A stretch of 64,000 nt of DNA from Terriglobia bacterium (GTDB lineage Bacteria > Acidobacteriota > Terriglobia > Bryobacterales > Bryobacteraceae), in NCBI GenBank assembly GCA_016650235.1, contig JAENWC010000305.1:1-64000 (forward strand). The letters are read 5' to 3'. Positions 42,481 through 52,822 of this stretch are shown one piece after another. The notes under the pieces are model-generated. The model saw only the letters and a list, made by a program, of their open reading frames with translations, had not been told where the DNA came from and made no database searches. Each line of letters begins with the position of its first letter. Position 1 is the first letter of the stretch. The position numbers and the translations under genes are program-made.

Positions 42481-43191
42481 ATGTCTTTATTGGCGATGAG
42501 TGCGATCACCTTGGCGATCCTGCAGTGCTCCGTGCTTTGCACCACGATTTATCTGCATCGTTGTTTGACGCATCGAGGCATTGCCGTGCACCCGGCGATG
42601 GCATTTCTGATGCATCTGGAACTGGCCTTGTTCACCGGCATTAACCCGCGGGAATGGGTAGCCGTGCACCGCAAGCATCATCAGTTTTCCGACGAGGAAG
42701 GCGATCCCCACAGCCCTTACCTGTTTGGCCTGTACCGTGTGCTGTTCGGCAACGCTTTCTATTACCGTAAAGTGGCCAAGGATGTTTCCGCGGTAAAGAA
42801 ATACGCGCCCGACTACAAGGGAACTCTTCTGGACAAATTGCCGGGGAAGGGATTGCTGATACTGGCGGGATTGGCCATCTTCCAAGTATCTTTCGGGTGG
42901 GCATGGGGATTTGCGGCGTGGCTGTTCCATGTGGTGTTGTACATCCTGCTCAACTCTTCCATCAACAGCGTCTGCCACATGATCGGCTACCGTAATTTCG
43001 ACAACCTGGCGACGAACGTGAAGATCATTGCGCTGATGACCGGCGGCGAGGGGTTGCACAACAACCATCACGAGAATCCCACTGCGGCGCACTTTGCCAT
43101 GAAGCCGGGCGAGTTTGACCCGGCCTGGATCTTCATCCGGGGCATGGGTTGGTTGGGGCTGGCCAAAATCCGTTCGATGCCGGCGGCATAG
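42481..43191 (+). CDS. Fatty acid desaturase (acyl-CoA delta-9 type)
   Basis: A 236-residue membrane enzyme with the three histidine boxes of acyl-CoA desaturases: HRCLTH (about 25), HRKHHQF (about 62) and HNNHHENP (about 195). Hydrophobic segments lie at the N-terminus (MSLLAMSAITLAILQCSVLC) and around residues 120-155. The di-iron enzyme introduces a double bond into a fatty acyl chain. ATG at 42481 is chosen; TTG at 42472 would sit closer to the GGAG. It is short for this family, as expected for the bacterial forms. Confidence 0.9.
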   Translation: MSLLAMSAITLAILQCSVLCTTIYLHRCLTHRGIAVHPAMAFLMHLELALFTGINPREWVAVHRKHHQFSDEEGDPHSPYLFGLYRVLFGNAFYYRKVAKDVSAVKKYAPDYKGTLLDKLPGKGLLILAGLAIFQVSFGWAWGFAAWLFHVVLYILLNSSINSVCHMIGYRNFDNLATNVKIIALMTGGEGLHNNHHENPTAAHFAMKPGEFDPAWIFIRGMGWLGLAKIRSMPAA

Positions 43192-43212
43192 CCAAGAGAA
43201 TAGAATGATAGG

Positions 43213-46200
43213 GTGATCCTCTTCCTGCGATTGTCGACCCTGTTGCTGCTGGCCACCGCGGCTCTGGCGCAGCGCCGCGTCGAGTTCAACCGGGACGTGC
43301 GCCCGATTCTGAGCGACAAGTGTTTCTTGTGTCATGGCCCGGATGCGGTGAATCGCAAGATCCCGCTGCGGCTGGATTCGGAAGCGGCGGCCAAGGCGGA
43401 CTTGGGAAACCGGCGCGCCATTGTCGAAGGCAACCCCAAGTTGAGCGGATTGATGCACCGCATCACTGCGGAGAAGACGGCTGTGCGGATGCCGCCGGCT
43501 TATTCCGGACTCAAGCTGAGCCCGGAGGAGGTCGAGACGCTGCGGACCTGGATTGCGCAGGGTGCGCGGTGGGAAAAGCACTGGGCGTTTAATCCGCCGC
43601 GGCGCGCCGAACCGCCCGCGGTGAAGCAGCGGGGCTGGGTGCGGAACCCGATCGACGCATTCATACTGGCGCGGCTGGAGCGGGCTGCGCTTGCGCCTTC
43701 CTCGGAGGCTGCCAAGGAAACGCTGCTGCGGCGCGTCAGTCTGGATCTCACCGGCGTGGCTCCCTCGCCCGATGAGATGGATGCGTTTCTGAAAGATCGT
43801 TCCGCTAACGCTTACGAGAAAGCCGTGGACCGTTTGCTGGGTTCGCCGCGATACGGCGAGCGCATGGCGGCGCGGTGGCTCGACGCGGCCCGCTACGCCG
43901 ACACCAATGGATATCAGTATGACGGCGAGCGAGTGATGTGGCGCTGGCGGGATTGGGTGATCGATGCCTTCAACCGCAACCAGAGATTTGACCAGTTCAC
44001 GCTGGAACAGGTGGCGGGCGATCTGCTGCCGGCGAGACGACTGGATCAGGTAATCGCGACAGGTTTTAATCGTAACCATCGCGGCAACACCGAGGACGGG
44101 ATCATACCGGAAGAGTACCGTGTGGAGTATGTGGTGGACCGTGTGGAGACCACATCCACCGTATTCTTGGGGCTGACGCTTGGCTGCGCCCGCTGCCACA
44201 ACCACAAGTACGACCCGTTCACACAGAAAGAGTTCTATCAGCTCTTTGCCTACTTTAACAATGTGCCCGAGATGGGCCGGGCGATGAAGTATGGAAATTC
44301 GCCGCCGCTGGTTCCGGCCCCAACAGCGGACCAGGAGGGCGCACAAAAGCGGTTACAGCAGCGCATCGATGCCTTGGAGCGTATCGTGAACGGGCATGCC
44401 ACGCCGGCGTCATGGACCGAAACGGCGCATTGGCGTTTGAGTTCGGGGCTCGACGCATGGTTCCCGTTTGATCAGGCCGAGAATACAACCGCCGGAGTGT
44501 TCGACAAGGCAGGTGTGTTTGACGGTACGGCTGCGCCGGAATTTGCCGGAGTGGCGGCCTACGACATTGGGGATCACTTCACGTTGTCGGCGTGGGTAAA
44601 GCCCGAGGGGGCCGGTGGGGCGCCGCCCGCCAATGGAGCAATTGTCAGCCGGATGGCGGATACGGCGCGAGGCAAGGGGATCGGGTTGTATTTGCGGGAA
44701 GGCAAACTGCACTTTCACATTACGTCGAACTACAATGACGATGCGATCCGCATGGAGAGCGAGGGGAAAGTTCCGGCGGGAGACTGGCATCATGTGGCGG
44801 TGACCTACAACGGATCTGTGGCGGCATCGGGCGCGCAGTTCTACATAGACGGCCGGGCAGTAAAAGCTGTAGTGAGTCAGGACACGCTGTACAGGCCGTT
44901 CCGTAACGCGGGGAGCCGTTTTCGCGAGCCGTTCCTGATTGGAGCGGGGGGAGGTAAGGAGAACCGGTTCCGGGGCGCGATTGACGAGGTGCTTCTCTAT
45001 GGACGCGCGTTGAGTTCAGAAGAGGTGGAAGCGGTCGCGGCGCGGAGCGCAACGCCCGGGAGCAGCCGTTTGCGCTGGAGTTATCTGTCCACGGACGCTC
45101 CGCTGGAGATACGCGAGGCCTGGGGTGAATTGCACCGGGTGCGGCGCGAAAAAGAGAAGCTGGAACGGAGTTTCCCCACGGTGATGGTGATGGGCGAGAT
45201 GGAGACGCCGCGCCAAACGCATCTGCTCTTGCGCGGCGCCTACGACAAACCAGGAGAAGCGGTCGCCTCTGGCGTTCCTGAGTCGTTGCACAAGATGCCC
45301 GCCGGGGCGCCGGCGAATCGTTTGGGTTTGGCGCAATGGCTAATCTCGAAAGAGAATCCGCTGATGGCGCGCGTGACCGTGAACCGGTTCTGGCAGATGT
45401 ATTTCGGTACGGGTCTGGTGAAAACAGTGGAGGATTTCGGAGTGCAGGGCGAGTGGCCCACGCATCCGGAACTGCTGGACTGGCTGGCTACCGAGTTTGT
45501 GCGCACGGGCTGGGATGTAAAAGCGATGCAGAAACTGATTGTGACCAGCGCGACATACCGGCAATCGTCGAAAGCGACTCCTGAGCTGATACAGAAAGAC
45601 CCGGAGAACCGGCTGCTGGCGCGTATGTCCCGCGTGCGGTTGCCCGCCGAGATGATCCGCGACCAGATGCTGCATGCGGCCGGACTGCTATCGGAGAAGA
45701 TTGGCGGGCCTTCGGTTAAGCCGTATCAGCCCGACGGGTTATGGAAAGAACTCACCATGCAGGACAGCGATTACGTGCTGAGCCAAGGCGAAGATCTGTA
45801 CCGCCGAAGCCTGTATACGTTTTGGAAAAGGACGGTATCGCCGCCGATGATGATGAACTTTGATTCGTCCATGCGGGAGAGTTGCACTGTGCGGGAGTCG
45901 CGCACGAACACGCCGCTGCAGGCCTTGAACCTGATGAACGATGTCACGTTCCTGGAGGCGGCGCGGCGGGTGGGGGAGCGTATGATGCGCGAGGGTGGAG
46001 CGAGCCCCGATCAGCGGCTGGGCTACGGATTCCGGCTCTTGCTGGCGCGATATCCGGCGGCGGAGGAGCGCAAGATTCTCGCCGGCAGCCTGAGCTATCA
46101 TCTCGACTATTTCGCCACAAAACCAGAGCGGGTGGATGCATACCTGACGCAGGGGGCCTCGCCCATCGCCGCCGGGCTTGACCGGCGGGAACTGGCTGCC

Positions 46201-46257
46201 TACGCATCGGTGGCGAGTTTGATAGTGAATCTGGACGAAGCGGTAAACAGGGAGTAG
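43213..46257 (+). CDS. Secreted c-type cytochrome / DUF1549 / LamG / DUF1553 protein
   Basis: A 1014-residue secreted protein. A signal peptide (LRLSTLLLLATAALA) is followed by a cytochrome-type heme segment CFLCHGPD (residues about 37-44). A DUF1549 domain holds CARCHNHKYDPFTQKEFY near 335. A concanavalin-like (LamG) domain spans about 400-600 (DHFTLSAWVKPEG, DWHHVAVTYNG). The DUF1553 domain includes ARVTVNRFWQMYFGTGLVKT. This architecture is typical of Planctomycetes and Acidobacteria, and the role is unknown. It starts with GTG. The DUF1501 gene follows 18 bp later; the two are always paired. Confidence 0.9.
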   Translation: MILFLRLSTLLLLATAALAQRRVEFNRDVRPILSDKCFLCHGPDAVNRKIPLRLDSEAAAKADLGNRRAIVEGNPKLSGLMHRITAEKTAVRMPPAYSGLKLSPEEVETLRTWIAQGARWEKHWAFNPPRRAEPPAVKQRGWVRNPIDAFILARLERAALAPSSEAAKETLLRRVSLDLTGVAPSPDEMDAFLKDRSANAYEKAVDRLLGSPRYGERMAARWLDAARYADTNGYQYDGERVMWRWRDWVIDAFNRNQRFDQFTLEQVAGDLLPARRLDQVIATGFNRNHRGNTEDGIIPEEYRVEYVVDRVETTSTVFLGLTLGCARCHNHKYDPFTQKEFYQLFAYFNNVPEMGRAMKYGNSPPLVPAPTADQEGAQKRLQQRIDALERIVNGHATPASWTETAHWRLSSGLDAWFPFDQAENTTAGVFDKAGVFDGTAAPEFAGVAAYDIGDHFTLSAWVKPEGAGGAPPANGAIVSRMADTARGKGIGLYLREGKLHFHITSNYNDDAIRMESEGKVPAGDWHHVAVTYNGSVAASGAQFYIDGRAVKAVVSQDTLYRPFRNAGSRFREPFLIGAGGGKENRFRGAIDEVLLYGRALSSEEVEAVAARSATPGSSRLRWSYLSTDAPLEIREAWGELHRVRREKEKLERSFPTVMVMGEMETPRQTHLLLRGAYDKPGEAVASGVPESLHKMPAGAPANRLGLAQWLISKENPLMARVTVNRFWQMYFGTGLVKTVEDFGVQGEWPTHPELLDWLATEFVRTGWDVKAMQKLIVTSATYRQSSKATPELIQKDPENRLLARMSRVRLPAEMIRDQMLHAAGLLSEKIGGPSVKPYQPDGLWKELTMQDSDYVLSQGEDLYRRSLYTFWKRTVSPPMMMNFDSSMRESCTVRESRTNTPLQALNLMNDVTFLEAARRVGERMMREGGASPDQRLGYGFRLLLARYPAAEERKILAGSLSYHLDYFATKPERVDAYLTQGASPIAAGLDRRELAAYASVASLIVNLDEAVNRE

Positions 46258-46275
46258 CGGACAAGGAGTAAGGGG

Positions 46276-47688
46276 ATGAATGAGATCACGCGCCGGCATT
46301 TCTTTGCGAAGTCGGCCACGGGGCTGGGGCTGGCGGCATTAGGGTCGCTGTTGCCGGGCGAGGCGCAGGCCAGGGGAGGCTTGGGCGGGTTGCCGCATTT
46401 TGCGCCCAAAGCCAAACGCGTGATCTATCTTTTCCAGCACGGGGCGCCGTCGCAATTGGATCTGTTTGACTACAAACCAGAGCTGGCCAAGTTGCGTGGA
46501 GTGGATCTGCCGGCCTCGATTCGAATGGGGCAGCGGCTGACAGGAATGACGGCCTACCAGACGACTTTCCCTACGGCGCCGTCCATTTTCAAATTCGCGC
46601 AGCACGGATCGAGCGGTATGTGGCTGAGTGAACTGCTGCCACATACAGCCAAGGCCGCCGACCATTTATGCCTGGTGAAATCGATGCACACCGAAGCGAT
46701 CAACCATGATCCCGCCGTGACATTCTTTCAGACTGGGTTTCAGCTTGCGGGGCGCCCGAGCATCGGATCATGGCTGAGCTACGGACTCGGGAGTGAGAGT
46801 GAGGATCTGCCGGCGTTTGTCGTGATGGTTTCGCAAGGCAAGGGCAACGCGCAGGCGCTGGCGGACCGGCAGTGGGCGAGCGGTTTTCTTCCAACCCGGT
46901 ATCAGGGCGTGAAGTTCCGGTCGGGAGCGGATCCGGTCTTGTTTCTGAGCGACCCGAGCGGGTACTCAACCGAGGCGCGGCGTCGTTTCCTGGATGATCT
47001 GGCGCAGATGAATCAGGTAAAGCTGCGGGAGTATCAGGATCCGGAAATTGCCACGCGGATCGCCCAATATGAAATGGCCTTCCGGATGCAAGCCTCGGTG
47101 CCGGAGCTCGCCGACTTGTCCAAAGAACCCGAGTCCACTTTTGAATTGTATGGCGAGGATTCACGCACCCCAGGAACCTATGCGGCCAACTGCATTCTGG
47201 CCCGGCGCCTGGCCGAGCGCGGCGTGCGGTTCATACAGCTTTTTCATCGCGGCTGGGATCAGCACGGGAACCTGCCGGCCGACATCAAGAAGCAGTGCGT
47301 GCAGACGGATCAGCCGTCGGCGGCCTTGGTGCTGGATTTGCAGCGGCGCGGCATGCTGGAGGACACTCTCGTCGTATGGGGTGGCGAGTTCGGCCGCACC
47401 GTGTATTCACAGGGGACGCTTACGGAAACTAACTACGGGCGCGACCATCATCCGCGGTGCTTCAGCATGTGGCTGGCCGGAGGCGGTATCAAAGGCGGGA
47501 TGAGCTACGGGGAAACGGACGAGTTTTCCTACAACATTGCGGGGAATCCAGTGGATGTGCATGATCTGCATGCGACCATCCTGCATTGCCTGGGCGTGGA
47601 TCACACGAAGCTGACCTACAAGTTCCAGGGGCGGCACTACCGCCTCACCGATGTCCACGGCCGCGTGGTGAAGGATCTGCTGGCGTAG
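46276..47688 (+). CDS. DUF1501 family secreted protein
   Basis: A 470-residue protein with a twin-arginine signal ([20 protein letters not shown]). It is a member of the sulfatase/alkaline-phosphatase-like DUF1501 group: [20 protein letters not shown] near residue 55, then [20 protein letters not shown] and [15 protein letters not shown] near 375, and [17 protein letters not shown]. It is paired with the DUF1553 gene upstream. Members are predicted to be exported hydrolases of unknown substrate; the histidine and aspartate residues of the fold are kept. Confidence 0.9.
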   Translation: MNEITRRHFFAKSATGLGLAALGSLLPGEAQARGGLGGLPHFAPKAKRVIYLFQHGAPSQLDLFDYKPELAKLRGVDLPASIRMGQRLTGMTAYQTTFPTAPSIFKFAQHGSSGMWLSELLPHTAKAADHLCLVKSMHTEAINHDPAVTFFQTGFQLAGRPSIGSWLSYGLGSESEDLPAFVVMVSQGKGNAQALADRQWASGFLPTRYQGVKFRSGADPVLFLSDPSGYSTEARRRFLDDLAQMNQVKLREYQDPEIATRIAQYEMAFRMQASVPELADLSKEPESTFELYGEDSRTPGTYAANCILARRLAERGVRFIQLFHRGWDQHGNLPADIKKQCVQTDQPSAALVLDLQRRGMLEDTLVVWGGEFGRTVYSQGTLTETNYGRDHHPRCFSMWLAGGGIKGGMSYGETDEFSYNIAGNPVDVHDLHATILHCLGVDHTKLTYKFQGRHYRLTDVHGRVVKDLLA

Positions 47689-47720
47689 GATCGGCCTCCC
47701 GGCTGGTCTCCGGTCCGAAA

Positions 47721-48005
47721 ATGTATCAAGGCGGCAAACAAGCAAGGCGGTATGTGGTGCGGGGGCGCGTGCAAGGGGTTGGGTTCCGCTATTTTGTGGA
47801 GCGGTGCGCGCAGTCCATGGGGCTGGACGGGTATGTGAAAAATCTGGACGACGGCAGCGTGGAGGTTTGGGCGGTGGGAACGGCGGAGGAACTGGCGGCG
47901 CTGGCGGGGCAATTATGGAAGGGTCCGCGATGGGCGGAGGTAAGGGGCGTCGAGGAACGGGATGAGGCGATGATAAAATACAGAGGTTTCCGCATACAAC
48001 ACTAG
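47721..48005 (+). CDS. acyP: Acylphosphatase
   Basis: A 94-residue protein with both acylphosphatase motifs: [20 protein letters not shown] (catalytic arginine at the [10 protein letters not shown] stretch) and [20 protein letters not shown] (asparagine in KNLDDGSVE). It hydrolyses carboxyl-phosphate bonds. The ATG at 47721 lies after a weak ribosome site. The following apt gene starts 17 bp later. Confidence 0.93.
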   Translation: MYQGGKQARRYVVRGRVQGVGFRYFVERCAQSMGLDGYVKNLDDGSVEVWAVGTAEELAALAGQLWKGPRWAEVRGVEERDEAMIKYRGFRIQH

Positions 48006-48022
48006 AACTCCCCAACCAAACT

Positions 48023-48538
48023 ATGAATGAACTCAAGCAGATGATCCGCGAAGTGCCCGACTTTCCCAAGCCGGGCATCAACTTTTTTGATATTACGACA
48101 CTGTTGAAAGACCAACATGGATTGAAGAAGGTGATCGACTCCATCCATGAGCACTATCGCCACACGGAATTTGACCTGGTGCTCGGCATAGAAGCGCGCG
48201 GATTTTTTTTCGCACCCACGCTGGCCTACACGCTGGGTAAAGGGTTTGTGCCGGTGCGGAAGCCGAAGAAGTTGCCGGCGGCCACGGTACAGATGGAGTA
48301 CGCGCTGGAATATGGGATAGATACGCTGGAGATTCACGCCGACGCGATCGGCAAGGGACAGCGCGTGCTGATCATCGACGATGTGCTGGCGACGGGCGGC
48401 ACCGCGGCGGCGGTGGCCAAGCTGGTGGAGAAGCTGGGGGGAACGGTGGCCGGTTTGGGTTTTGTGCTCGAACTGGACTTTCTCAACGGCCGCCAGAAGC
48501 TGGTTGGCTACGACATACACTCGCTGATCCATTACTAG
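48023..48538 (+). CDS. apt: Adenine phosphoribosyltransferase
   Basis: A 171-residue enzyme that makes AMP from adenine and PRPP. The N-terminal [20 protein letters not shown] is typical. The catalytic PRPP motif is [20 protein letters not shown] near residue 118, and the flexible loop is near GIEARGFFF. Length is normal. The gene sits between acyP and ispE in a tight plus-strand group that also carries prs, the source of its PRPP. Confidence 0.95.
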   Translation: MNELKQMIREVPDFPKPGINFFDITTLLKDQHGLKKVIDSIHEHYRHTEFDLVLGIEARGFFFAPTLAYTLGKGFVPVRKPKKLPAATVQMEYALEYGIDTLEIHADAIGKGQRVLIIDDVLATGGTAAAVAKLVEKLGGTVAGLGFVLELDFLNGRQKLVGYDIHSLIHY

Positions 48539-48543
48539 ACTCC

Positions 48544-49536
48544 ATGTCAGCACCACGGCGGGCGAGGTTGAAGGCGTATGCGAAGGTCAATCTGAGTCTG
48601 CTGGTGGGCAAGCGCCGCCAAGACGGCTTCCATGAACTGCGTACGGTGTTTCAAACAGTTTCGCTGGGAGATGTTCTGGAGGTGGAGTACCGGCCGGGCG
48701 GGCGGCGGCGGATCGAGTTGGAGTCGAGTGTAGCGATTGCGGACAACATCGTGGCCCGCGCGGCGGACCGGGTGATGCAAACCATAAAGGCGGGCGGTGA
48801 ACTGCGCATCCGCCTGGACAAGCGGGTCCCAATGGGCGGCGGGTTGGGTGGCGGGTCGAGTGACGCAGCGGCGGTGTTGCTGGCGCTGCCCGCGCTGGCA
48901 GGTGTCAGGCTCTCTGAGGAGCGGCTGCACGGCATCGCGGTCGCGCTGGGCAGCGACGTGCCATTTTTTCTGATGGGGGGGACCGCGTTGGGCCTCGGGC
49001 GTGGGGAGGAACTGTATCCGTTGCCCTCCTTGCGGGGGCGATACGGGCTGCTGGTGATACCGCCGGTGGCCGTCTCGACGGCGGAGGCCTACCAGGCGCT
49101 GAACCGGCCCATGGATGGCGAATTGACAGGCGAAACGAGTTTCCATAGAATGAAGGGGTTCCAGTCCTTTGCCCGGGCGATGGCAAGCTGCGCCCAAGGG
49201 CAGGATTGGAAGGCCTTCTGTGAGAATGATTTTGAGGCCGTTGTTTTCCGGCGGTATCCTCTGTTGCCATCTCTCCAGCGAAAGCTTCGCCGTCTGGGAG
49301 CTTGGCCTGCGCGTATGAGTGGGAGCGGTTCCACTTTGTTCGGATTGTTTGCCAGCCGTGAGGAAAGGGACCGGGCACAGACCGCAATGAGCAAGATGGG
49401 CGCCGGCCTACGGCTGAAGCCGATGAGTTTTGTCAGCAGAGAGCGTTACCAAGCGGAGTTTGTAAAAGCCTTGGCGCCGCCGGAGCAGCAAGAGAAAGAG
49501 AAGACGTGGCCGCCTCGAAGCCAGTACGAAGAATGA
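48544..49536 (+). CDS. ispE: 4-diphosphocytidyl-2-C-methyl-D-erythritol kinase
   Basis: A 330-residue GHMP kinase of the non-mevalonate isoprenoid pathway. It begins [20 protein letters not shown], the ATP-binding motif is [20 protein letters not shown] (about residue 96), and the C-terminal glycine-rich [16 protein letters not shown] is present. It phosphorylates CDP-methylerythritol. Slightly longer than usual (about 285-310) because of the C-terminal 20-residue tail. Its stop overlaps the prs start (ATGA). The order ispE-prs-rplY-pth is classical. Confidence 0.94.
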   Translation: MSAPRRARLKAYAKVNLSLLVGKRRQDGFHELRTVFQTVSLGDVLEVEYRPGGRRRIELESSVAIADNIVARAADRVMQTIKAGGELRIRLDKRVPMGGGLGGGSSDAAAVLLALPALAGVRLSEERLHGIAVALGSDVPFFLMGGTALGLGRGEELYPLPSLRGRYGLLVIPPVAVSTAEAYQALNRPMDGELTGETSFHRMKGFQSFARAMASCAQGQDWKAFCENDFEAVVFRRYPLLPSLQRKLRRLGAWPARMSGSGSTLFGLFASREERDRAQTAMSKMGAGLRLKPMSFVSRERYQAEFVKALAPPEQQEKEKTWPPRSQYEE

Positions 49537-50483
49537 CATTTGATCGACTAAAAGTGTTCACCGGGAACGCGAATCCGGCGCTGGCGCGCGAGATTTGCGA
49601 TTGCCTTGGGTGCAATCTGGGCGAGGCCAGCGTCAGGACCTTCTCCGATGGTGAGATCTATCTCCAGATCCAGGAGAACGTGCGCGGGGCCGATGTGTTT
49701 GTGGTTCAGTCCACCTGCACGCCGGTGGACCGGAACCTGCTCGAGTTACTGCTGATGATCGATGCCTTGAAGCGCGCCTCGGCGGACCGGATCACGGCGG
49801 TGCTGCCTTATTACGGTTACGCGCGGCAGGATCGGAAGGATAAGCCGCGAGTGCCGATTTCGGCCAAATTGGTGGCGAGCCTGCTGGAGACCGCCGGCGC
49901 CAACCGGATTCTCACGATGGATCTGCATGCGGCGCAGATTCAAGGATTTTTTGATGTGCCTGTGGACCACCTGTTCGCGACCCCGGTCCTGATTGAGCCG
50001 TTCATGTACCAGGTCCAGGCGGGGGATGATTTTATTGTGGTGTCGCCGGATGCGGGCGGAGTGGAGCGCGCGCGGGCATTCGCCAAACGGCTGAGCGTGC
50101 CCCTCGCCATTGTCGACAAGCGGCGCGAGGAAGCCAATGTGGCCGAAGTGATGCACATCATTGGCGATGTGGAAGGCAAACACTGCCTCATTGTGGACGA
50201 TTTGATCGATACGGCCGGGACGCTGGTAAAAGGAGCCGAGGCTTTGCTGGCCAGTGGGGCGAAGAAGGTTTCGGCCTGCGCCACGCACGCCGTGTTGAGC
50301 GGTCCGGCGGTGCAGCGGATTGAAGAGTCGAAAATTGCGAAAGTGGTGATGAGTAATTCGATTCCGTTGTCCAAGCAGGCCGAGGCGTGCGACCGGATTG
50401 AAGAGGTGTCGGTGGCGCCGTTGCTGGCGCGAGCCATACAGTCCATCCACGAGGAGACATCGGTGAGTTCGCTATTTGTTTAG
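49533..50483 (+). CDS. prs: Ribose-phosphate pyrophosphokinase
   Basis: A 316-residue enzyme (E. coli: 315) that forms PRPP from ribose 5-phosphate and ATP. N-terminal [19 protein letters not shown], the flexible-loop region [20 protein letters not shown], and the PRPP-binding motif [19 protein letters not shown] (near residue 217) are in place. The ATG at 49533 overlaps the ispE stop by 4 bp and gives the normal length. A GTG at 49506 would add an atypical leader. It is followed by rplY. Confidence 0.96.
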   Translation: MTFDRLKVFTGNANPALAREICDCLGCNLGEASVRTFSDGEIYLQIQENVRGADVFVVQSTCTPVDRNLLELLLMIDALKRASADRITAVLPYYGYARQDRKDKPRVPISAKLVASLLETAGANRILTMDLHAAQIQGFFDVPVDHLFATPVLIEPFMYQVQAGDDFIVVSPDAGGVERARAFAKRLSVPLAIVDKRREEANVAEVMHIIGDVEGKHCLIVDDLIDTAGTLVKGAEALLASGAKKVSACATHAVLSGPAVQRIEESKIAKVVMSNSIPLSKQAEACDRIEEVSVAPLLARAIQSIHEETSVSSLFV

Positions 50484-50557
50484 AAGAAAACCAGCCGGAC
50501 ATCGGGGCCGCCACAGTATCTTAGGTTGCCGGTCCGGCGAAGAGGAAGAGGAAGTCA

Positions 50558-51247
50558 ATGAGGAAAGATATCACCCTGGCAGCGGAAACGCGCCAAGCCA
50601 GAGGCAAGAATGAAGCGCGGCGCCTGCGGGTGGCGGGCAAGATTCCAGCAGTACTGTACGGAGCTGGCGGGACCAACGTCGCGGTGGCCGTCAACCCCAA
50701 AGAGATCAACAGGATTCTCCACAGCACCACGGGTCACAACACGATTTTTGACGTGGCCGTGGCAGGCGGCGAGACCGCGCCGGTGATGGTGGTGGACTGG
50801 CTGCACCATCCGGTGCGAGACACGCTGCTGCACGTGGATCTGATGCGCATCGATTTGACCAAGCGCTTGCATGTGAAGGTTCCCGTGCACATCACCGGCG
50901 AACCGGTGGGCGTGAAGATTCAGGGCGGACTGCTGGAAGTGATTACACGCGAGATCGAGATCGGGTGCTTGCCGGACGATATTCCGGAGCATTTCACCAC
51001 CGATGTTACCGAGCTTTCCATTGGCGGAAGCGTGCGCGCCTCCGATATCCCCTTATCGGGTTCGATGAAGCTGTTGAGTCCGCCGGAAACCGTGGTTGTC
51101 CACGTGGTGGCCATCCGCACTTCGGAAGAAGCCGTGGTGTCCGAAGACGCCGCGGTCGCCGAGGTGGCCAAGACGGAACCGGAGGTGCTCAAGAAGGGTA
51201 AGAAGGAAGAGGCGGGAGCGGTGGCGGAGAAGCCCAAGAAGAAGTAG
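50558..51247 (+). CDS. rplY: 50S ribosomal protein L25 (CTC family)
   Basis: A 229-residue L25/TL5/CTC protein. It has the N-terminal 5S-rRNA-binding domain (ARGKNEARRLRVAGKIPAVLYG) and the longer C-terminal CTC domain (IPLSGSMKLLSPPETVVVHV). A lysine-rich end (KKGKKEEAGA) follows. The start at 50558 has GAGGAAG upstream. It is the normal partner of prs and pth. Confidence 0.96.
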   Translation: MRKDITLAAETRQARGKNEARRLRVAGKIPAVLYGAGGTNVAVAVNPKEINRILHSTTGHNTIFDVAVAGGETAPVMVVDWLHHPVRDTLLHVDLMRIDLTKRLHVKVPVHITGEPVGVKIQGGLLEVITREIEIGCLPDDIPEHFTTDVTELSIGGSVRASDIPLSGSMKLLSPPETVVVHVVAIRTSEEAVVSEDAAVAEVAKTEPEVLKKGKKEEAGAVAEKPKKK

Positions 51248-51319
51248 GTTTTGGCCCCCGGGCCGGATCACAATCGAAGCCGCGGTCATTATGAGGAACA
51301 CACGAAAAACGTGGCGAAA

Positions 51320-51919
51320 ATGGATCAGTCGTGGATGGTTGTGGGACTGGGGAATCCGGGGCCGGAGTACGAGTTGACGCCGCACAATCTTGGATTTCTT
51401 GTCGTGGACCGCGTGGCGGACCGGCAGGGAATCCGGGTAAACCGGAAAGAGAACGCGGCTTTGGTTGGGCTGGGAACATGTGGTGGAGCGGGCCTTGTGC
51501 TGGCCAAGCCGCAAACGTTCATGAACGTGAGCGGCCCGTCGGTGTCCGCGCTGCTGAAAAGGTATGAGATGGGGCCGGAGAGACTGGTGCTGGTGTATGA
51601 CGAACTGGCACTACCCTGGATGCAGATCCGGGTCCGGCCGAAAGGTTCCTCGGCGGGTCACAACGGAGTGGAGTCTGTGATCCGAAACGTGGGAACGAGT
51701 GAATTTTCCCGGGTTCGCCTGGGAATCCATCCTGGCCGCGAGGTCGGGGATGGAGCCAAGTTTGTGTTGTCGCCGATCAAACGGCCACAATGGAAAGAAC
51801 TGGATGAACTGCTGGACCAAGGGGCGCTGGCAGTGGAGTCCATAATTGCTGAAGGCGTCGCAAAGGCCATGACGAGGTTCAATCGTCGCGCCCAAGGCTT
51901 AAATACTGAGGATCAATGA
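51320..51919 (+). CDS. pth: Peptidyl-tRNA hydrolase
   Basis: A 199-residue enzyme that releases tRNA from stalled peptidyl-tRNA. Family signatures are [20 protein letters not shown] (catalytic His near residue 25), [15 protein letters not shown] and [16 protein letters not shown]. The ATG at 51320 was chosen so that the family core starts after a short leader; ATG at 51335 is also possible. Its stop overlaps the rpsF start by 4 bp (ATGA). Confidence 0.95.
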   Translation: MDQSWMVVGLGNPGPEYELTPHNLGFLVVDRVADRQGIRVNRKENAALVGLGTCGGAGLVLAKPQTFMNVSGPSVSALLKRYEMGPERLVLVYDELALPWMQIRVRPKGSSAGHNGVESVIRNVGTSEFSRVRLGIHPGREVGDGAKFVLSPIKRPQWKELDELLDQGALAVESIIAEGVAKAMTRFNRRAQGLNTEDQ

Positions 51920-52422
51920 GAATTTACGAAGAATTGTTCATCGCAAAACCGGACGCGACGGAAGAAGAGATCGACGCGTTTAACGGTCAACTGGAAGGGA
52001 TCATCAAACAGGCGGGCGGCGCCATCGATAAGGTGGAGAAGTGGGGTGTGCGCCGGCTGGCCTATCGTGTACAGAAAAAGTCGGAAGGCTACTATGTTCT
52101 GATCCAATTTTCCTGCGCCGCCGAGGTGGTAAAGGAAGTCGAACGCCGTTTACGCGTAACGGACATGGTGCTGAAGTACCTGACGGTGCGGATTGATGAG
52201 AAGCTGAAGTGGTTGGAGAAGCGGAAAAAGGCACGGGCCAAGCGTGCGGCACGGCGGCCTGCGCCTGCCGCGGCTCCGCCGGCAATGCCGGCCGAGGCTC
52301 CGGGACCTGCGCCAGGAGCGCCGCCGGGAGGTCCTGCGCCAGGAGCGCCTGTTCCCGGCGAGGCGCACGTGGCAGTGGATCAGCAGACCCCGGTCGAGCA
52401 ACAGCAAGGACAAGGAGAATAA
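51916..52422 (+). CDS. rpsF: 30S ribosomal protein S6 with proline/alanine-rich tail
   Basis: A 168-residue S6. The first 110 residues carry the family core ([20 protein letters not shown], then [20 protein letters not shown]). From about residue 110 there is a basic stretch ([10 protein letters not shown]) and then a tail of Pro, Ala and Gly of about 45 residues, ending [10 protein letters not shown]. coli S6 also has a tail, but acidic. S6 pairs with S18 in the 30S subunit; rpsR follows 3 bp downstream. The start overlaps the pth stop. Confidence 0.95.
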   Translation: MRIYEELFIAKPDATEEEIDAFNGQLEGIIKQAGGAIDKVEKWGVRRLAYRVQKKSEGYYVLIQFSCAAEVVKEVERRLRVTDMVLKYLTVRIDEKLKWLEKRKKARAKRAARRPAPAAAPPAMPAEAPGPAPGAPPGGPAPGAPVPGEAHVAVDQQTPVEQQQGQGE

Positions 52423-52425
52423 GCC

Positions 52426-52728
52426 ATGGCTGAATCCAGAGGCGGAAGACCAGTCAGCAATTCGATGCGGCCCACGGGCGGCGACAAAGCGGTCATGTCC
52501 AACAAGCGCCAGTTTTTCCGGCGGCGGAAGGTCTGCAAGTTTTGCGTGGACAAGATCGACTATGTGGACTACAAGGACGTGCGGCTGCTGTCGCAGTTCA
52601 TTTCTGAACGGGGCCGGATTGTGCCGCGCCGGTTATCCGGTGTCTGCACGCCCTGCCAGCGCCGTCTGAGCGAGGCAGTCAAGCAGGCGCGCAATATCGC
52701 GCTGCTGCCTTTTTCGGGCGGAAGATAA
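52426..52728 (+). CDS. rpsR: 30S ribosomal protein S18, zinc-ribbon (C+) type
   Basis: A 100-residue S18 with a longer N-terminus than usual (residues 1-28, [20 protein letters not shown]). The core is [20 protein letters not shown], then [20 protein letters not shown]. Two Cys pairs (CKFC and CTPC) show the zinc-binding form of the protein. It binds S6 and the central domain of 16S rRNA. A structured spacer follows before rplI. Confidence 0.96.
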   Translation: MAESRGGRPVSNSMRPTGGDKAVMSNKRQFFRRRKVCKFCVDKIDYVDYKDVRLLSQFISERGRIVPRRLSGVCTPCQRRLSEAVKQARNIALLPFSGGR

Positions 52729-52737
52729 ACCGTAAAA

Positions 52738-52800
52738 CGGGATTAGACCCGGCGAAGGCGGCCCATGCCGCCTCACGGGCCGGGTTCCATAACCGTTTGG
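52738..52800 (+). promoter_or_regulatory. Structured spacer between rpsR and rplI (nested hairpin)
   Basis: The spacer folds into nested stems. An outer ACCCGGC...GCCGGGT pair encloses an inner GGCGGC...GCCGCC pair. Flanking AACCGT/ACGGTT-like bases (CCGTAAAACGG and CCATAACCGTTTGG) can pair as well. There is no terminal T run, so simple termination is not certain; it may set relative expression of rplI or bind a ribosomal protein. Limits are approximate. Confidence 0.45.
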
Positions 52801-52822
52801 ACATTCAGCAAGGAGTAAGAAA

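Noticed and set aside
42487-44346. 619-codon open frame on the minus strand
   Set aside because: Antisense to the desaturase and the DUF1553 gene, both supported by motifs. Its translation is rich in Arg, Gln and His without domain pattern.
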